Of a stretch of DNA of 64,000 bases, positions 18,001 through 26,766 are shown one piece after another. Location: assembly GCA_020342235.1 (NCBI GenBank), contig CP073219.1:954028-1018027 (forward strand), read 5' to 3'. The notes below the pieces were generated by a model. The model saw only the letters and a list, made by a program, of their open reading frames with translations. It did no database searches and was not told where the DNA came from. The DNA comes from Saccharomycopsis phalli (taxonomy: Eukaryota; Ascomycota; Saccharomycetes; Ascoideales; Saccharomycopsidaceae). Each line of letters starts with the position of its first letter. The first letter of the stretch is position 1. The position numbers and the translations under genes are program-made.

Positions 18001-19333
18001 ATTGACAAGCCATCAACTAAGTATGGTCCCGTCAAAATGGCATAGTACCTTTGAAAATGTGGAATTACTGTTGTTTCAGTATTACTTGAGTTGTCGTTCA
18101 GAAAAGGAGTTATTGAATTGGATAAATACCCGTGTGAAAATTTCCACTTCTGAAGTCATCAATATTTTACGGGCGCATGGTAAATATAACTGTGTACTTC
18201 AGTTGTACGACAATTTAGACATGAAGCAGGAGTATCTTGAACTCTGGATGGGATTGGTAGAGGGGAATATTGTGGATAATAACTTCCATCAACAAAAGAC
18301 ATTTGAGAAGGTAGCTCAAGAGATCGATGATCCTATTGATTTTTGTCAATGGTTGGTTGATCGTGGCAAATTGGACTGGTTTAAGATGGTGATTTTTGAT
18401 AAGCGATTCTTGAAAATAAATCATTTGAAGTTTATTAAATTAATTGATTCAATCGACGACAGGCCTTTGAAGATTGAGTACTTGGAGTTCCTTGTTAACA
18501 ATGGCAATTATGCATACTTTGGCTTATTAACCTTGGAATATTGTGAATATCTTTGTGTGAGCATCAAGAATAACTTCCCTATAGTTCAACATTTGAATAA
18601 TTCAGTCACTGAGTACAAGCTGCTTGATTCATTTCCAAAGCTTTCAATTAAAAGTTTTTTCAGAGCGCAACAGAAGTCATATCACAATAACAAGGATTTA
18701 AGTGACACTTCATTTATTACTATTTCGAGTAAATTAAGAGGGTCAGTCCTGTTAATCATCCTAGAGAAAGATTTTGAATTATTAACCGATGGAGTCTTCA
18801 AAAAGTGCATTGGTAAAGATTTACTACATGCCATATATTCCAAACTTGAATCCATTCCTAGTACTGCGTCGGTGGTAAATCTTGTTGCAATTGAATCAAA
18901 GTTGAGCATGCTGGATAAGGTTATAGAGAGATTAATTGATATAACTGATTTTTCTTCGGCTGAAGAATACATTACTTCTGGAGGTGCGGCAGTATTTGGC
19001 ATTCCTACGAAAGCTCCTCCTTTTGAGCCTCCGTATATAAAGGAGAAAATGACTGAACTATATCATACATATTTGAAGAAAGAAGTTTCTTCTAGTCCCT
19101 TGATCCAGAACTTTTTGAAGAAGTACAATAACTATATTGAATTTGAAGATATTATTACCACCATTCCGGATGATAGTTCATTGGAGGGAATCACTGGAAG
19201 GTTATTAATTGATAATTTTATGAGAGTCAATAATAAGTACACTGATAGCTTATTGAAGAAAAATTTGGCACGAAGCCAGTTGAAATTCTATGAGAAGATG
19301 TATTCTCAATTGACAGTTAAGAGGGATGAATAG
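15008..19333 (+). CDS. VPS3: CORVET tethering subunit Vps3 with long acidic N-terminal extension
   Basis: Endosomal Rab5/Vps21-binding subunit of the CORVET complex. 1441 residues, against about 1011 in S. cerevisiae. A lysine-rich start (G-K-G-K-R-K-N-K-K-K-K) is followed by about 430 residues of low-complexity acidic sequence, including tandem L-E-Q-R and S-E-E-M-S-E-K repeats (nt 15450-15640). A CNH-type beta-propeller begins around residue 440 (D-N-N-I-Y-V-G-T-Q-H-G-E-I-L-H-Y-Y). The rest is helical and clathrin-repeat-like, with a Vps39/TGFBRAP1-type C-terminal part (L-K-K-N-L-A-R-S-Q). The downstream neighbour is an RSM28 candidate, the same adjacency as YDR495C/YDR494W in S. cerevisiae, which supports both calls. 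Confidence 0.85.
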   Translation: MGKGKRKNKKKKSLLKLGPENNQGVEGNPDLHAVEERVEDTNVDGEDGIIDSRIETVAKEGSNSSECSNVNYEQSCEVDALNSLVPEVKGTENSNETEGLVQDIESDDRFRKDGEAEYQQGKDAEVELMNDDAETILSEENLPQGKLEGRLEQRLEQRLERKSEEKIDENLDEKLEVGLEEKSEEMSEKSEEISEKSEEMSEKSEKLEKEIKEQKQEQLIDNETEISISAEMVSNCKVAAESTCPSEIISHDKNIDLNDAKSQRSSVSNYVKLDENKQKLNESNGTNYANGKLNEINAKNIPIITVNSEHYDSEILSKSQEQDELSENAVTIIDKTAAIPIVLENSHDPDANVMTGHLSEIQAVDNSLNIENSLNLPLEIHSEELSGERLNETPKDSINSKDTVSKDSVAEESVSNETTKSNLSLKKERKKPYVSEGPFEIEQLIPSVCLANSEIPESNNSKVSFVTGYDNNIYVGTQHGEILHYYQIESETEYVLITRQRVHATKRKPINKIVLLEGISRALVLSGSMLNVFTLPELSPANIGKVKDVNDLTIDLDNDQSDASEVPVVLFTKKMIRFINVLHDSLKLVKDINYPQTLKGLQRSKFSLVATKTNYDLIDIDSFQKIPLFPVCSLPDDEIEIQPIVKPVLDHEYLVACGLTPLEPSMGMIVNSNGDISRGTIPWKVYPESIAVSFPYCLASYGLNQDDYLFELAVNSIVTLETAQKFRFGHPVLLFEIQKKITKYYTDIRDMLEKVDFKGQKDPYYPDLALYSSISSLLLVDPASGQISILYQQPLFNKLKGTNNFLNEREKLVNSFLNGEEVSLQSLTLYVYLTWHLACNLILQGKFYDAKKYWLIADSLLSKLLNIDLLSLRLSVNYLIYLFDEIRGAESLRGISEFIFTSIFDITKEVIQKAKDNDAFKINLLQFCTEIFEDWLDRLQEFLYPLPSSSLEVLKIKSKRRLSFDTGKSVLKATEVKTSLSDSNLTDLNSNSVGTSHRLTSHQLSMVPSKWHSTFENVELLLFQYYLSCRSEKELLNWINTRVKISTSEVINILRAHGKYNCVLQLYDNLDMKQEYLELWMGLVEGNIVDNNFHQQKTFEKVAQEIDDPIDFCQWLVDRGKLDWFKMVIFDKRFLKINHLKFIKLIDSIDDRPLKIEYLEFLVNNGNYAYFGLLTLEYCEYLCVSIKNNFPIVQHLNNSVTEYKLLDSFPKLSIKSFFRAQQKSYHNNKDLSDTSFITISSKLRGSVLLIILEKDFELLTDGVFKKCIGKDLLHAIYSKLESIPSTASVVNLVAIESKLSMLDKVIERLIDITDFSSAEEYITSGGAAVFGIPTKAPPFEPPYIKEKMTELYHTYLKKEVSSSPLIQNFLKKYNNYIEFEDIITTIPDDSSLEGITGRLLIDNFMRVNNKYTDSLLKKNLARSQLKFYEKMYSQLTVKRDE

Positions 19334-19762
19334 AAAGAATTTAATGTGCTGGTGTCAGTATATTGGGGTGTCTTCATCAAGCTGTCTAGCTGCTAAGACT
19401 ACGATCACATAGCTGAAACAACAAAGGGTTTATCGATTGATGATTTACGAAATTTACGTAAAACAAAAGCTATTCACCACAAGAGGCTAATGTATGAGTA
19501 GCAGTTTGCTACGAAGGTACTTTTTTTTCAGGTTTAGTGGTATGGAGACAGAGGTTGGTGTTTCAAGCTTAGTGAAACATATAACATGAGGTATTTGTAA
19601 TAAAAAATTGCATTAAATTTTTTCGTTGTTTGACGTAGAATACCACTGCAGTTTATAACATTGATCTGTAAAATGGCAGCCAATAAACCGGGTAATCATC
19701 AGAGGCCGGGTAATAATGTGATGTCGTGAAAATTGAATATCCAACCAAGGTTGTACAAAAAG
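19334..19762. other. Intergenic VPS3 / RSM28
   Basis: About 430 bases with the VPS3 3' end and the RSM28 promoter. Two CCGGGTAA octamers at 19688-19695 and 19706-19713 lie 50-75 bases before the RSM28 ATG. A T10 run sits near 19522. No other gene seen. Confidence 0.6.
19688..19713 (+). promoter_or_regulatory. Two CCGGGTAA (Reb1-type) sites, RSM28 promoter
   Basis: Same-orientation octamers spaced 18 bases start to start (19688 and 19706). Each contains the Reb1 core CGGGTAA. Reb1 clears nucleosomes near yeast promoters; its use here is inferred. Confidence 0.55.
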
Positions 19763-20806
19763 ATGCAAGCGGTTTTCAAAAGAGCCTTTGCTACGGTACC
19801 GCCTAAGCTGCCAGGTAGCGATCTTGCCTTTCTTCAGAATATTCTCCTGAAGATTACCAACCTTGAAGAGCCTAAGAAGCTCCAAAAGCGAAAAAATGGC
19901 AAGAGGGACCGGTCTGATCGAAAAGATGCTAGACAGGGTGGGAAGAATGGCGGCAGAAAATTCAACAAGCCGCAAAAGTTTAGAGATGTTAAAGAGACGT
20001 CTGATGCACTGAAAGCCACGAATACCAAAACGAGCAGATACAACAAAGGTGACGGGGTTGTCGATGCTTTGGACTCTTCACAGCGCAAGAGCGTGGCTGG
20101 TGATGGAAGAAGGCCATTTAGAGACAATAATAAAAACGCCAAGAGTCGAAGCAAGCCACAAGGCAAGCGAAAGGTCAAGACTGGTAGAGAATTCAAGCGA
20201 CCTAATGTTGCATTTGAACCGCAGGTTTATGAGGGTGATGTTACTGCGTATACCCCGGATGCCGTGACGCCAGAAAAGTTGTTGAAGTTTTCGTCTGCTG
20301 CTCCTGTTAATAAGGAATTCCGAGTCTTGAATGCATGCATTGAGCTAATTAAGAGAAAGACGGCCAATGTCAGTTTTATCAATGACAGCACGCTAGTCAG
20401 TCATTGTGCGCAGATCATTTCGTACCAGGAAGTATTCAGACCGGGCTTCATCCCTTGGATGAAGACCAATTTGGATAGCAACGCCTCGGAAAGTATAACT
20501 GAGTTTACATACAAGGCCAATAAGTTAAATAAGCCTTTGAAAGAAGCCAAGACTTTGAAGCATATTATTGAAGGGATGAGTGTCTTTAATAAGGAGAATG
20601 ACTTGAAAATTTTCAATTCCATTGTCAAGGGAGAAACTTCTGACATAGGCATGAAGAAAATGGGCAGCAAGAAATTGTCAGACAACCTCGATGTTGTAAG
20701 AAGAACATTGAACAATAACCAGTCATATGATGAAATTGCCAAGATGAAGAGTTTCCAGCCTTGTATTGGAGAAAAGAGCGTGAAAGAATTGATTGCAGCT
20801 AAATAG
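19763..20806 (+). CDS. RSM28: Probable mitochondrial small-ribosomal-subunit protein mS46
   Basis: 347 residues. The N terminus (M-Q-A-V-F-K-R-A-F-A-T-V-P-P-K) is an amphipathic, Arg-containing mitochondrial presequence. Residues about 40-160 are extremely basic and disordered (R-D-R-S-D-R-K-D-A-R, K-R-K-V-K-T-G-R). The C-terminal half is a compact conserved-looking domain (E-V-F-R-P-G-F-I-P-W-M-K-T-N, then T-L-K-H-I-I-E-G). I call RSM28 mainly from synteny: VPS3 and RSM28 are neighbours in S. cerevisiae, and length and targeting agree (361 residues there). The open frame extends to a TTG at 19733; the ATG at 19763 gives the presequence. Direct sequence recognition is moderate. Confidence 0.65.
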   Translation: MQAVFKRAFATVPPKLPGSDLAFLQNILLKITNLEEPKKLQKRKNGKRDRSDRKDARQGGKNGGRKFNKPQKFRDVKETSDALKATNTKTSRYNKGDGVVDALDSSQRKSVAGDGRRPFRDNNKNAKSRSKPQGKRKVKTGREFKRPNVAFEPQVYEGDVTAYTPDAVTPEKLLKFSSAAPVNKEFRVLNACIELIKRKTANVSFINDSTLVSHCAQIISYQEVFRPGFIPWMKTNLDSNASESITEFTYKANKLNKPLKEAKTLKHIIEGMSVFNKENDLKIFNSIVKGETSDIGMKKMGSKKLSDNLDVVRRTLNNNQSYDEIAKMKSFQPCIGEKSVKELIAAK

Positions 20807-21100
20807 TGTACATAAGCAATGCATATTGAGGATAAATACAATTGAACCTATGATTTTCGGTGATATAGTGCGATGGAATTTGCTTAGTACGGCATAGTCA
20901 TCGTGCCCAAGAGACGATATTAATTTTGTTACTGGGACATTGTATACAATAAGCCAGATTCATTAGTCAAATGATTACACCTAGGGCCATATTTACCTCT
21001 GGTACGTCAGATATTAAAATATTTTAACGACATGCATATAAATTAAATAAGTATAAATACATCACTGGTTAAGAATCGCAATGATTTCCCAGCGTATCAT
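20807..21100. other. Convergent spacer RSM28 / SEC8
   Basis: AT-rich 3' ends of two convergent genes; nothing else seen. Confidence 0.6.
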
Positions 21101-24100
21101 TTAAGAATTACCGCTACCTTGACATGCCTCCAATTCTCTCATGGTTTCATTATACTTTCTGTTCAAAGCCAACGGAGGTCCATGTATCTTTTCCTGGTCC
21201 TTAAATTCCTGACTGAAAATCAATCTAATCATGTTCTTGTTGTGCCTATAGCTAAAAAGTGAGGTGTTGGACTTTGCAGACTCAATTATCTTGTCGCTTC
21301 CTTTCTTAAACAAGTCAAAATAAGCTAAACAATGTGTAAAGTCAACGTCACCGGGAAAGATCGTCACTGCTCTTAATGACTGTTGGATTGTGATAATATT
21401 CAAATACAATTTTTTAATACCAAAGCCGTTCAAAATTGGAATTAATTCTGCCCCAACGACAAATAACTTATCAATGAAGTTCGAAATTCCATACAAGACT
21501 TTCTTTGTGAGGGTTGGATCCACGTAGGTCAATAGCTTGTTATTGAACAGCTGAATCAAACTATTCAATTCTTTCACCTCGGGGCAGATGCCATTAACAT
21601 CACTAAATGGATTCCACACGTTATTGGTGATAGTCGCCCCTATATAATAGATTATTCTAAGCCGGATATCATATCTAACAGCTAGTAATATATTCAGGGA
21701 CAACTTTTCAAAATTGCTTACTAACTCATTGAATTGGACAAGCAAAGGTGAATCCTTGGCAAAAGTTAAATGTATGCTTGAATTAAAAGATTTTGTCTGT
21801 CTAGGTTCTGCTAGCATCCAATTGGATTTCAAAAAGTCCATCGTAGTAGAATTGACATTGGTTTCCTCAACTGGGTCAATGACTCGTTTCATGTCATTTA
21901 ACCAATTCAAAATCCAGCTAACGGTGCCAAGCAATTGGTACATCATTTCAAAGTTCTTCCAATGCAAAATTTGCGACTTATCAATGCTGCTCAATATCTT
22001 ACTTCCAGTCTGAAGCATGATATCTGTCTCTGAAGACAAAACTTTCCGAGGAACTTCTTCGAGGTTTGAGTTCAAAATCTGAAGAGAAATGTGTGTCAAT
22101 TCCGGTGACTTCAACCATCGGTTCAACTGTTTAAAACTGTTATTTGAATTCAACATTGGTTGTTCGATATTCGGCAAGAGCTCGCTGTATAAGCCGTTAT
22201 ACTTATTATAAAATCTCGCAATTAATTGACAGATCAACGAACAGTATTCCTCACGGTATTTCAAGTTGGTGTTCAATACAGAACAAGTTCTTGTGAACAA
22301 GTTATAAAAGTCAATTCCTGATTTGAATATCTGCTTGTCGGAGTCTCCCAAGTTCTTTGGCAACTCCTGAATATTGAAGGAGTTCACGTTGATGGTATGG
22401 CTGTACATGTACTCAAGTGTCTCATCCAACTGAGGCAAAAAAGTCTTTTTCATGAATTCATTGAACAAATCAATAGGCTCATTTATCCCAACCACTTTGT
22501 TGTCATTACCGTTACCATTATTGCTGTCTTTGTTGTTCGCAATCAAAATCTCTTTAGAACCCTGTATAAACATCAAAAAGGAATCCAAAATAACCCGCAT
22601 GTTAAACACATTTGGTGCAATCAATGTTTCTTGGTGTGAAGATTGCTCATTTTCCAAATAGAGCGAGGTGTTATTGTCTAAGTTGCTGGCCATATTCTCA
22701 TTGATTTTGAAACCTGGAAAAGCCTCCTTAAGGAAATGCTCCAATTCCTTTGAATGGAGATTGCTTAGTGACTTTTCTTCTGGTTTTTCATCAAACTGAA
22801 ATATTGTGCTCAGGCGTAAGCCATTAGATTTCGAATTGGTATTAAACAAGGAGTTGATATTCCAGTTATCGTTCAACTGAGAAAGCGGGGTGTTGCTATT
22901 GAGATTGGAACTCTTTAAATGACGTGACTCATTAAACACAACTTCATCATTGGTTATATACAAATAAATCAACGCCCGAACCTCTGAGGAAATATTCTTC
23001 CAAATTTCAATAAAGTTATAGTGGTTCATGGAGGAAATAAACTTCTCTTCGCTTAAATCTGTCAACTTCTTTGCAATATCGTAAACAATTCGGTGAGACT
23101 GGAAGATAAACAAAAATTTGGTAAAGATCTGCCAGAAAAAATCTTGTAGCACAATATTATTCAAGTCACCTATACCAAGACCAAATTCCACGGCTAAACG
23201 ATCCGTCTTACTATCTTGCAAAATCTCCTCACTTTCTTGCATTTGCTGTTTCGGTCTGTTTATATCCAAATTTGGATGTCTAAGTTTGACCTCATCAGTA
23301 GTTTCAGCCACGACTTTGTGAAGTTCTGTTGGATGGCGCTGGGCCAAGATCTCCAATGCTTTGGGTAAATTATTCAATTTTGCCAATGTCTGGAGAAGAA
23401 AAAAAATATAGTTATACGGGTCGTCGTCAAAATCCTGCTGCTGGTGGTTCAACGTGACGCCATTGTGCTTTTCTAACGTGTTTAAAAACTCGACCAACTT
23501 TGTTTGAATCAAAGAGGACTTTTCCAACACGTCGATATTGATGATATTACTGATGTATAACTCCAAGTTGGACATGTCATCTTCGGCAATATCGCCATTT
23601 TGAAACACCATGGACATGAGGTTCTGCGACTTGGATCTTAAATAGATTGTTTGGTTCAATTCTTCGACAATGGTATCAAAGAGGTTTTGCCTGGCAGAAG
23701 TGAAATACTGTTTGATACTCGCCAAGGCAGGAATCTTCCAAAGGTGATACTGTTCTGCCTGAAGTTCAGCAGACGAAATCAATTCTTCCGCCTTGAAGAA
23801 ATTCTTTTCGCTTAGCAAATTGTCAATTTTTCCTGGAAAAGTCTTGAACTCTTGAATGATATCTAGCAAGTCCATCATATCACTATACTGTTTACTGTTG
23901 GCGTTCAAATCAGATAAGGTCTGGTTCTTTGACGATATGTCGGCGCTGAATTTCTTAAGAGTGCTTTTGATTTCGGTCACTTTGGAGTGACTTTCGTTGA
24001 TAGAGCGCGAGACCATATCATAGGACCCCACACTTTTATTAAATGCCTGATAATGTTCGTTGACTGCTACCTGAAGAGACAGTGAAATTTTCTCAGTTAG

Positions 24101-24340
24101 CTTCAAAAATTCCGGAAGCTTGTATGCCATTCCGACAGAGGTGCTGTCTAGTAAAGGTAAGGCTATTTCCAATGGATTAGAGTTATCCTGGGAGGACACT
24201 TTCCAAGATCTGGAGGCTTGCTTAATAAGAGAATCTAATTGTTCTAGCGAAGAAGCCATCTTCGACTTTTCCAAGTCAGAATACTGGACAACCGATAAAG
24301 TTCGGGCCTTATTTCTAGGTTGACCCTTGGAAGCAAGCAT
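21101..24340 (-). CDS. SEC8: Exocyst subunit Sec8
   Basis: Component of the octameric exocyst that tethers secretory vesicles to the plasma membrane at the bud tip. 1079 residues, against 1065 in S. cerevisiae. The N terminus holds the coiled-coil CorEx segment and the Sec8 signature region (V-N-E-H-Y-Q-A-F-N-K-S-V-G-S-Y, then I-N-E-S-H-S-K-V), followed by the long helical rods typical of CATCHR proteins. N/S-rich low-complexity inserts occur in the middle (about 480-640), with poly-Asn-like runs. The first ATG is followed by a basic stretch; a second ATG (M28) would also be possible. CATCHR identity is firm and Sec8 is the best fit by length and N-terminal motif. Confidence 0.85.
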   Translation of the reverse strand: MLASKGQPRNKARTLSVVQYSDLEKSKMASSLEQLDSLIKQASRSWKVSSQDNSNPLEIALPLLDSTSVGMAYKLPEFLKLTEKISLSLQVAVNEHYQAFNKSVGSYDMVSRSINESHSKVTEIKSTLKKFSADISSKNQTLSDLNANSKQYSDMMDLLDIIQEFKTFPGKIDNLLSEKNFFKAEELISSAELQAEQYHLWKIPALASIKQYFTSARQNLFDTIVEELNQTIYLRSKSQNLMSMVFQNGDIAEDDMSNLELYISNIINIDVLEKSSLIQTKLVEFLNTLEKHNGVTLNHQQQDFDDDPYNYIFFLLQTLAKLNNLPKALEILAQRHPTELHKVVAETTDEVKLRHPNLDINRPKQQMQESEEILQDSKTDRLAVEFGLGIGDLNNIVLQDFFWQIFTKFLFIFQSHRIVYDIAKKLTDLSEEKFISSMNHYNFIEIWKNISSEVRALIYLYITNDEVVFNESRHLKSSNLNSNTPLSQLNDNWNINSLFNTNSKSNGLRLSTIFQFDEKPEEKSLSNLHSKELEHFLKEAFPGFKINENMASNLDNNTSLYLENEQSSHQETLIAPNVFNMRVILDSFLMFIQGSKEILIANNKDSNNGNGNDNKVVGINEPIDLFNEFMKKTFLPQLDETLEYMYSHTINVNSFNIQELPKNLGDSDKQIFKSGIDFYNLFTRTCSVLNTNLKYREEYCSLICQLIARFYNKYNGLYSELLPNIEQPMLNSNNSFKQLNRWLKSPELTHISLQILNSNLEEVPRKVLSSETDIMLQTGSKILSSIDKSQILHWKNFEMMYQLLGTVSWILNWLNDMKRVIDPVEETNVNSTTMDFLKSNWMLAEPRQTKSFNSSIHLTFAKDSPLLVQFNELVSNFEKLSLNILLAVRYDIRLRIIYYIGATITNNVWNPFSDVNGICPEVKELNSLIQLFNNKLLTYVDPTLTKKVLYGISNFIDKLFVVGAELIPILNGFGIKKLYLNIITIQQSLRAVTIFPGDVDFTHCLAYFDLFKKGSDKIIESAKSNTSLFSYRHNKNMIRLIFSQEFKDQEKIHGPPLALNRKYNETMRELEACQGSGNS

Positions 24341-24741
24341 CTGGGAAAATGGTAAACCAACAACTTAGTTCAATCAGAAAAACGATTCCAGCGACGCAGC
24401 TGCTCAATTATATGGATCAAAAACGCCAAAACAACAAGGAAACAGTGTCTTTTTCAGTTTCGATAGCCTGGTATTACTGATGCCTGTGACCAGTCGATCA
24501 GAAGCAGGGGCTCGCAATTGTATACAGGGCTCTCAACCACGGTCCAAGTGGGATCGCGAAATAGATTATGTCTGTTGAGAATGTCAGATGTGAGCATCAT
24601 AAAGAAAAAGTGAAATACCCATAAATCCATTAGAATAGGATAATGTGTATAGCAGCAGCATCACGGGCAAATATCAGAGCCGTAGAAACACCTACTTGAT
24701 TGAATTGTCATTAACTTATTATACATCCATATATACCAGAA
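24341..24741. other. Intergenic SEC8 promoter / MCD1 3' end
   Basis: About 400 bases between two minus-strand genes. No ORF, repeat or RNA gene recognised. Confidence 0.5.
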
Positions 24742-26424
24742 TTAGAACCGTTCAATTAATTCCTTCTTAAACCCAATATTGATTTTACCAAAATTTTCTT
24801 CCTGGGTCAACTTAATAGCATTGTTTGTTCCCAAGACCAATATTTCAAAAAAACACCGGGCAGCTTGCTTTTTTGCTTCACTGCTCAATGGATTTTCTTT
24901 CTTATCCAACTCAAGTAGTTGATCGAATCCAACTTGTTTCAGCTGATCTGTCAAAAACTCGATTTTAATGAGCTCTGCCACTTTCAATGTCGAACTCGAT
25001 ATCGAGTTGTCTTCATCCCTGTCATCTTGCTCTTGCTCAAGTTCTCTTGTCTCCATTTCTATTTCCATTTCTTCCTCTTTGTCCTCTTCTCTTATCTCCT
25101 TCTCTTTGACTGACTCCCTAATTGAGGCTGCAAACTCATTGGTAGAAGTGAACTTCTGCAAGTACGATTCAGTGCTCTTCAACTGCGACTCGTTTGCATC
25201 ATCATCGTCCATAGCAATATTCTCCGGCTCAAAGTTCTCTTCAAAGTTCTTGTCCAAGTCAAAGTCAGCAGCACCAAAGTCATCGTCAAATCCAAATCGC
25301 TCTTCATCTATTGGGGTGTTGGCACCCATCGGTTCTACTCTTCTTCTCTTGTATCCCTGAGGAACTTCGCTGTCCCATAGCCTTTTAAATGACTGATCGT
25401 CTTTAAACCGAGTGCCTGGGTTGGAATATTTCTTTATATAAAACAATCTCCGGGCTTGCAAGATTCTATTCTTGATGTCGCTATGAGAATCTTGAGCAGA
25501 CTCGGTCTCTTCATTTTGTGATACCTCGATTTCTTGATCGAAAATAATTCGTCTTCTATTGTCCTTGCTGGCCCTTCTCCGTGGCCCAGTGGCTCTACTG
25601 GCCCGTTTCCTTTTTCTGCCCTGCAATTCTTGCTCAATCATTTCCAAAGGCTCTAAAGGCTCCTGCTCGAGCAATTCTTGCACAATCGGATTAATGGGCT
25701 TGGTAGATACATCGACATCGCCCACTCCAAACGTCATGTCCTCTTCGTGGTGCAAAGGCATATCCCGACCGGCTTCAACAGTAGTCTCGCCAAAATCCAA
25801 CTCAAACCCACCACCATGATCTTCTCCAAAGTCCAACTGCAAGTCTTCTCCACCAATCTCGGTCATGTCATGCGCAGGAGAAACAACCAACTTGCTAGGC
25901 TGCTCCGCATGACTAAGATTAGCAATACCTGCTTCTCTCCCGACCTCGATGGACCGATCTATCATGCTCTCCAAGCCTGCACCCATAATACTTCCCAAGT
26001 CAAGAGGCTCCTGGTTCAACAACAGAGCTTCAAGATTTGCTTCGGTGATTGTATCTGGCAAAATCAACTTGTTGACATTGGCAATTGTTTTCGAAGCGGG
26101 GAGAATCACAGTACTAACACCTGCCTTTTTGAACGCAGCCTTGATCTTCAATAAGACATTCAGGGCATCATCAAACAAATACCGCTCCTTTCGAGAGTAT
26201 ATTTTCACCACCCCGTATAACAACTGGCCTGATAATCGTAAGGCAATTGGTTTGAACCCAATCAGGTCCTCTCCATCTTGATCCACTTCAATAATAGCTT
26301 CTGCGGTCTTGGTGATGTTGGCATGAAGAAACTGGGTTTTTGTTAATTTCTTGTCTAAATTGGCAGCCAACCACACTGTTGCCAAGGGCCCTTCTTTTGA
26401 AAGAAGATTTTGATCATAAAACAT
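24742..26424 (-). CDS. MCD1: Mitotic cohesin kleisin Scc1/Rad21
   Basis: Kleisin that closes the Smc1-Smc3 ring. 560 residues, as in yeast Mcd1 (566). The N-terminal Rad21/Rec8 domain is clear: G-P-L-A-T-V-W-L-A-A-N, L-R-L-S-G-Q-L-L-Y-G-V-V-K-I-Y-S-R. The C-terminal winged helix is K-Q-A-A-R-C-F-F-E-I-L-V-L-G-T-N-N-A-I-K. Two separase-type sites match S/T-x-E-x-G-R: S-I-E-V-G-R ending at R163 and T-V-E-A-G-R ending at R220, the same number as in budding yeast. A nuclear basic patch (G-R-K-R-K-R-A-S-R-A-T-G-P-R-R-R) lies near 270-290. The promoter carries an MluI cell-cycle box at 26674, fitting G1/S expression. A meiotic Rec8 is less likely on N-terminal and length grounds. Confidence 0.93.
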   Translation of the reverse strand: MFYDQNLLSKEGPLATVWLAANLDKKLTKTQFLHANITKTAEAIIEVDQDGEDLIGFKPIALRLSGQLLYGVVKIYSRKERYLFDDALNVLLKIKAAFKKAGVSTVILPASKTIANVNKLILPDTITEANLEALLLNQEPLDLGSIMGAGLESMIDRSIEVGREAGIANLSHAEQPSKLVVSPAHDMTEIGGEDLQLDFGEDHGGGFELDFGETTVEAGRDMPLHHEEDMTFGVGDVDVSTKPINPIVQELLEQEPLEPLEMIEQELQGRKRKRASRATGPRRRASKDNRRRIIFDQEIEVSQNEETESAQDSHSDIKNRILQARRLFYIKKYSNPGTRFKDDQSFKRLWDSEVPQGYKRRRVEPMGANTPIDEERFGFDDDFGAADFDLDKNFEENFEPENIAMDDDDANESQLKSTESYLQKFTSTNEFAASIRESVKEKEIREEDKEEEMEIEMETRELEQEQDDRDEDNSISSSTLKVAELIKIEFLTDQLKQVGFDQLLELDKKENPLSSEAKKQAARCFFEILVLGTNNAIKLTQEENFGKINIGFKKELIERF

Positions 26425-26766
26425 ATTTGCTGAGTGATGTATAATTTGCCGAGTGATGCGTGCTTATGGTTGGTAGACGTATTGGCTGAATGCTAGTGTA
26501 TTGAAGATATCTTTCTTTGTAGTTGCGCTGGTGATCCCACACGGGCTATGCAATGATGAATATAAATTACTTAATAGAACTCACGCCGATTCTAGTGTCT
26601 GGCTAGTATATGTGTCTGGCTAGTCTATTTACCAAAACTAAAGACTCAATAATACCACAAGTCGCGCAACACTACGCGTCATGTTACCCGCCCGTGTATA
26701 CAACCGAGGGTTCCCGCCTCAGGCTGCATGAAGTTCTACACTGGTAATATACATCTATCATCAATA
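26425..26766. other. MCD1 promoter / SNF2 3' spacer
   Basis: About 340 bases. Contains ACGCGT (26674-26679) and TTACCCGC (26684-26691). A short direct repeat gtctggctagt occurs twice at about 26598-26621. Confidence 0.6.
26674..26679. promoter_or_regulatory. ACGCGT, MluI cell-cycle box upstream of MCD1
   Basis: Palindromic MBF-type element 250 bases upstream of the MCD1 ATG. MCD1 in S. cerevisiae is an MBF-regulated G1/S gene, so the site is in the expected place. A Reb1-type core follows five bases away. Confidence 0.55.
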
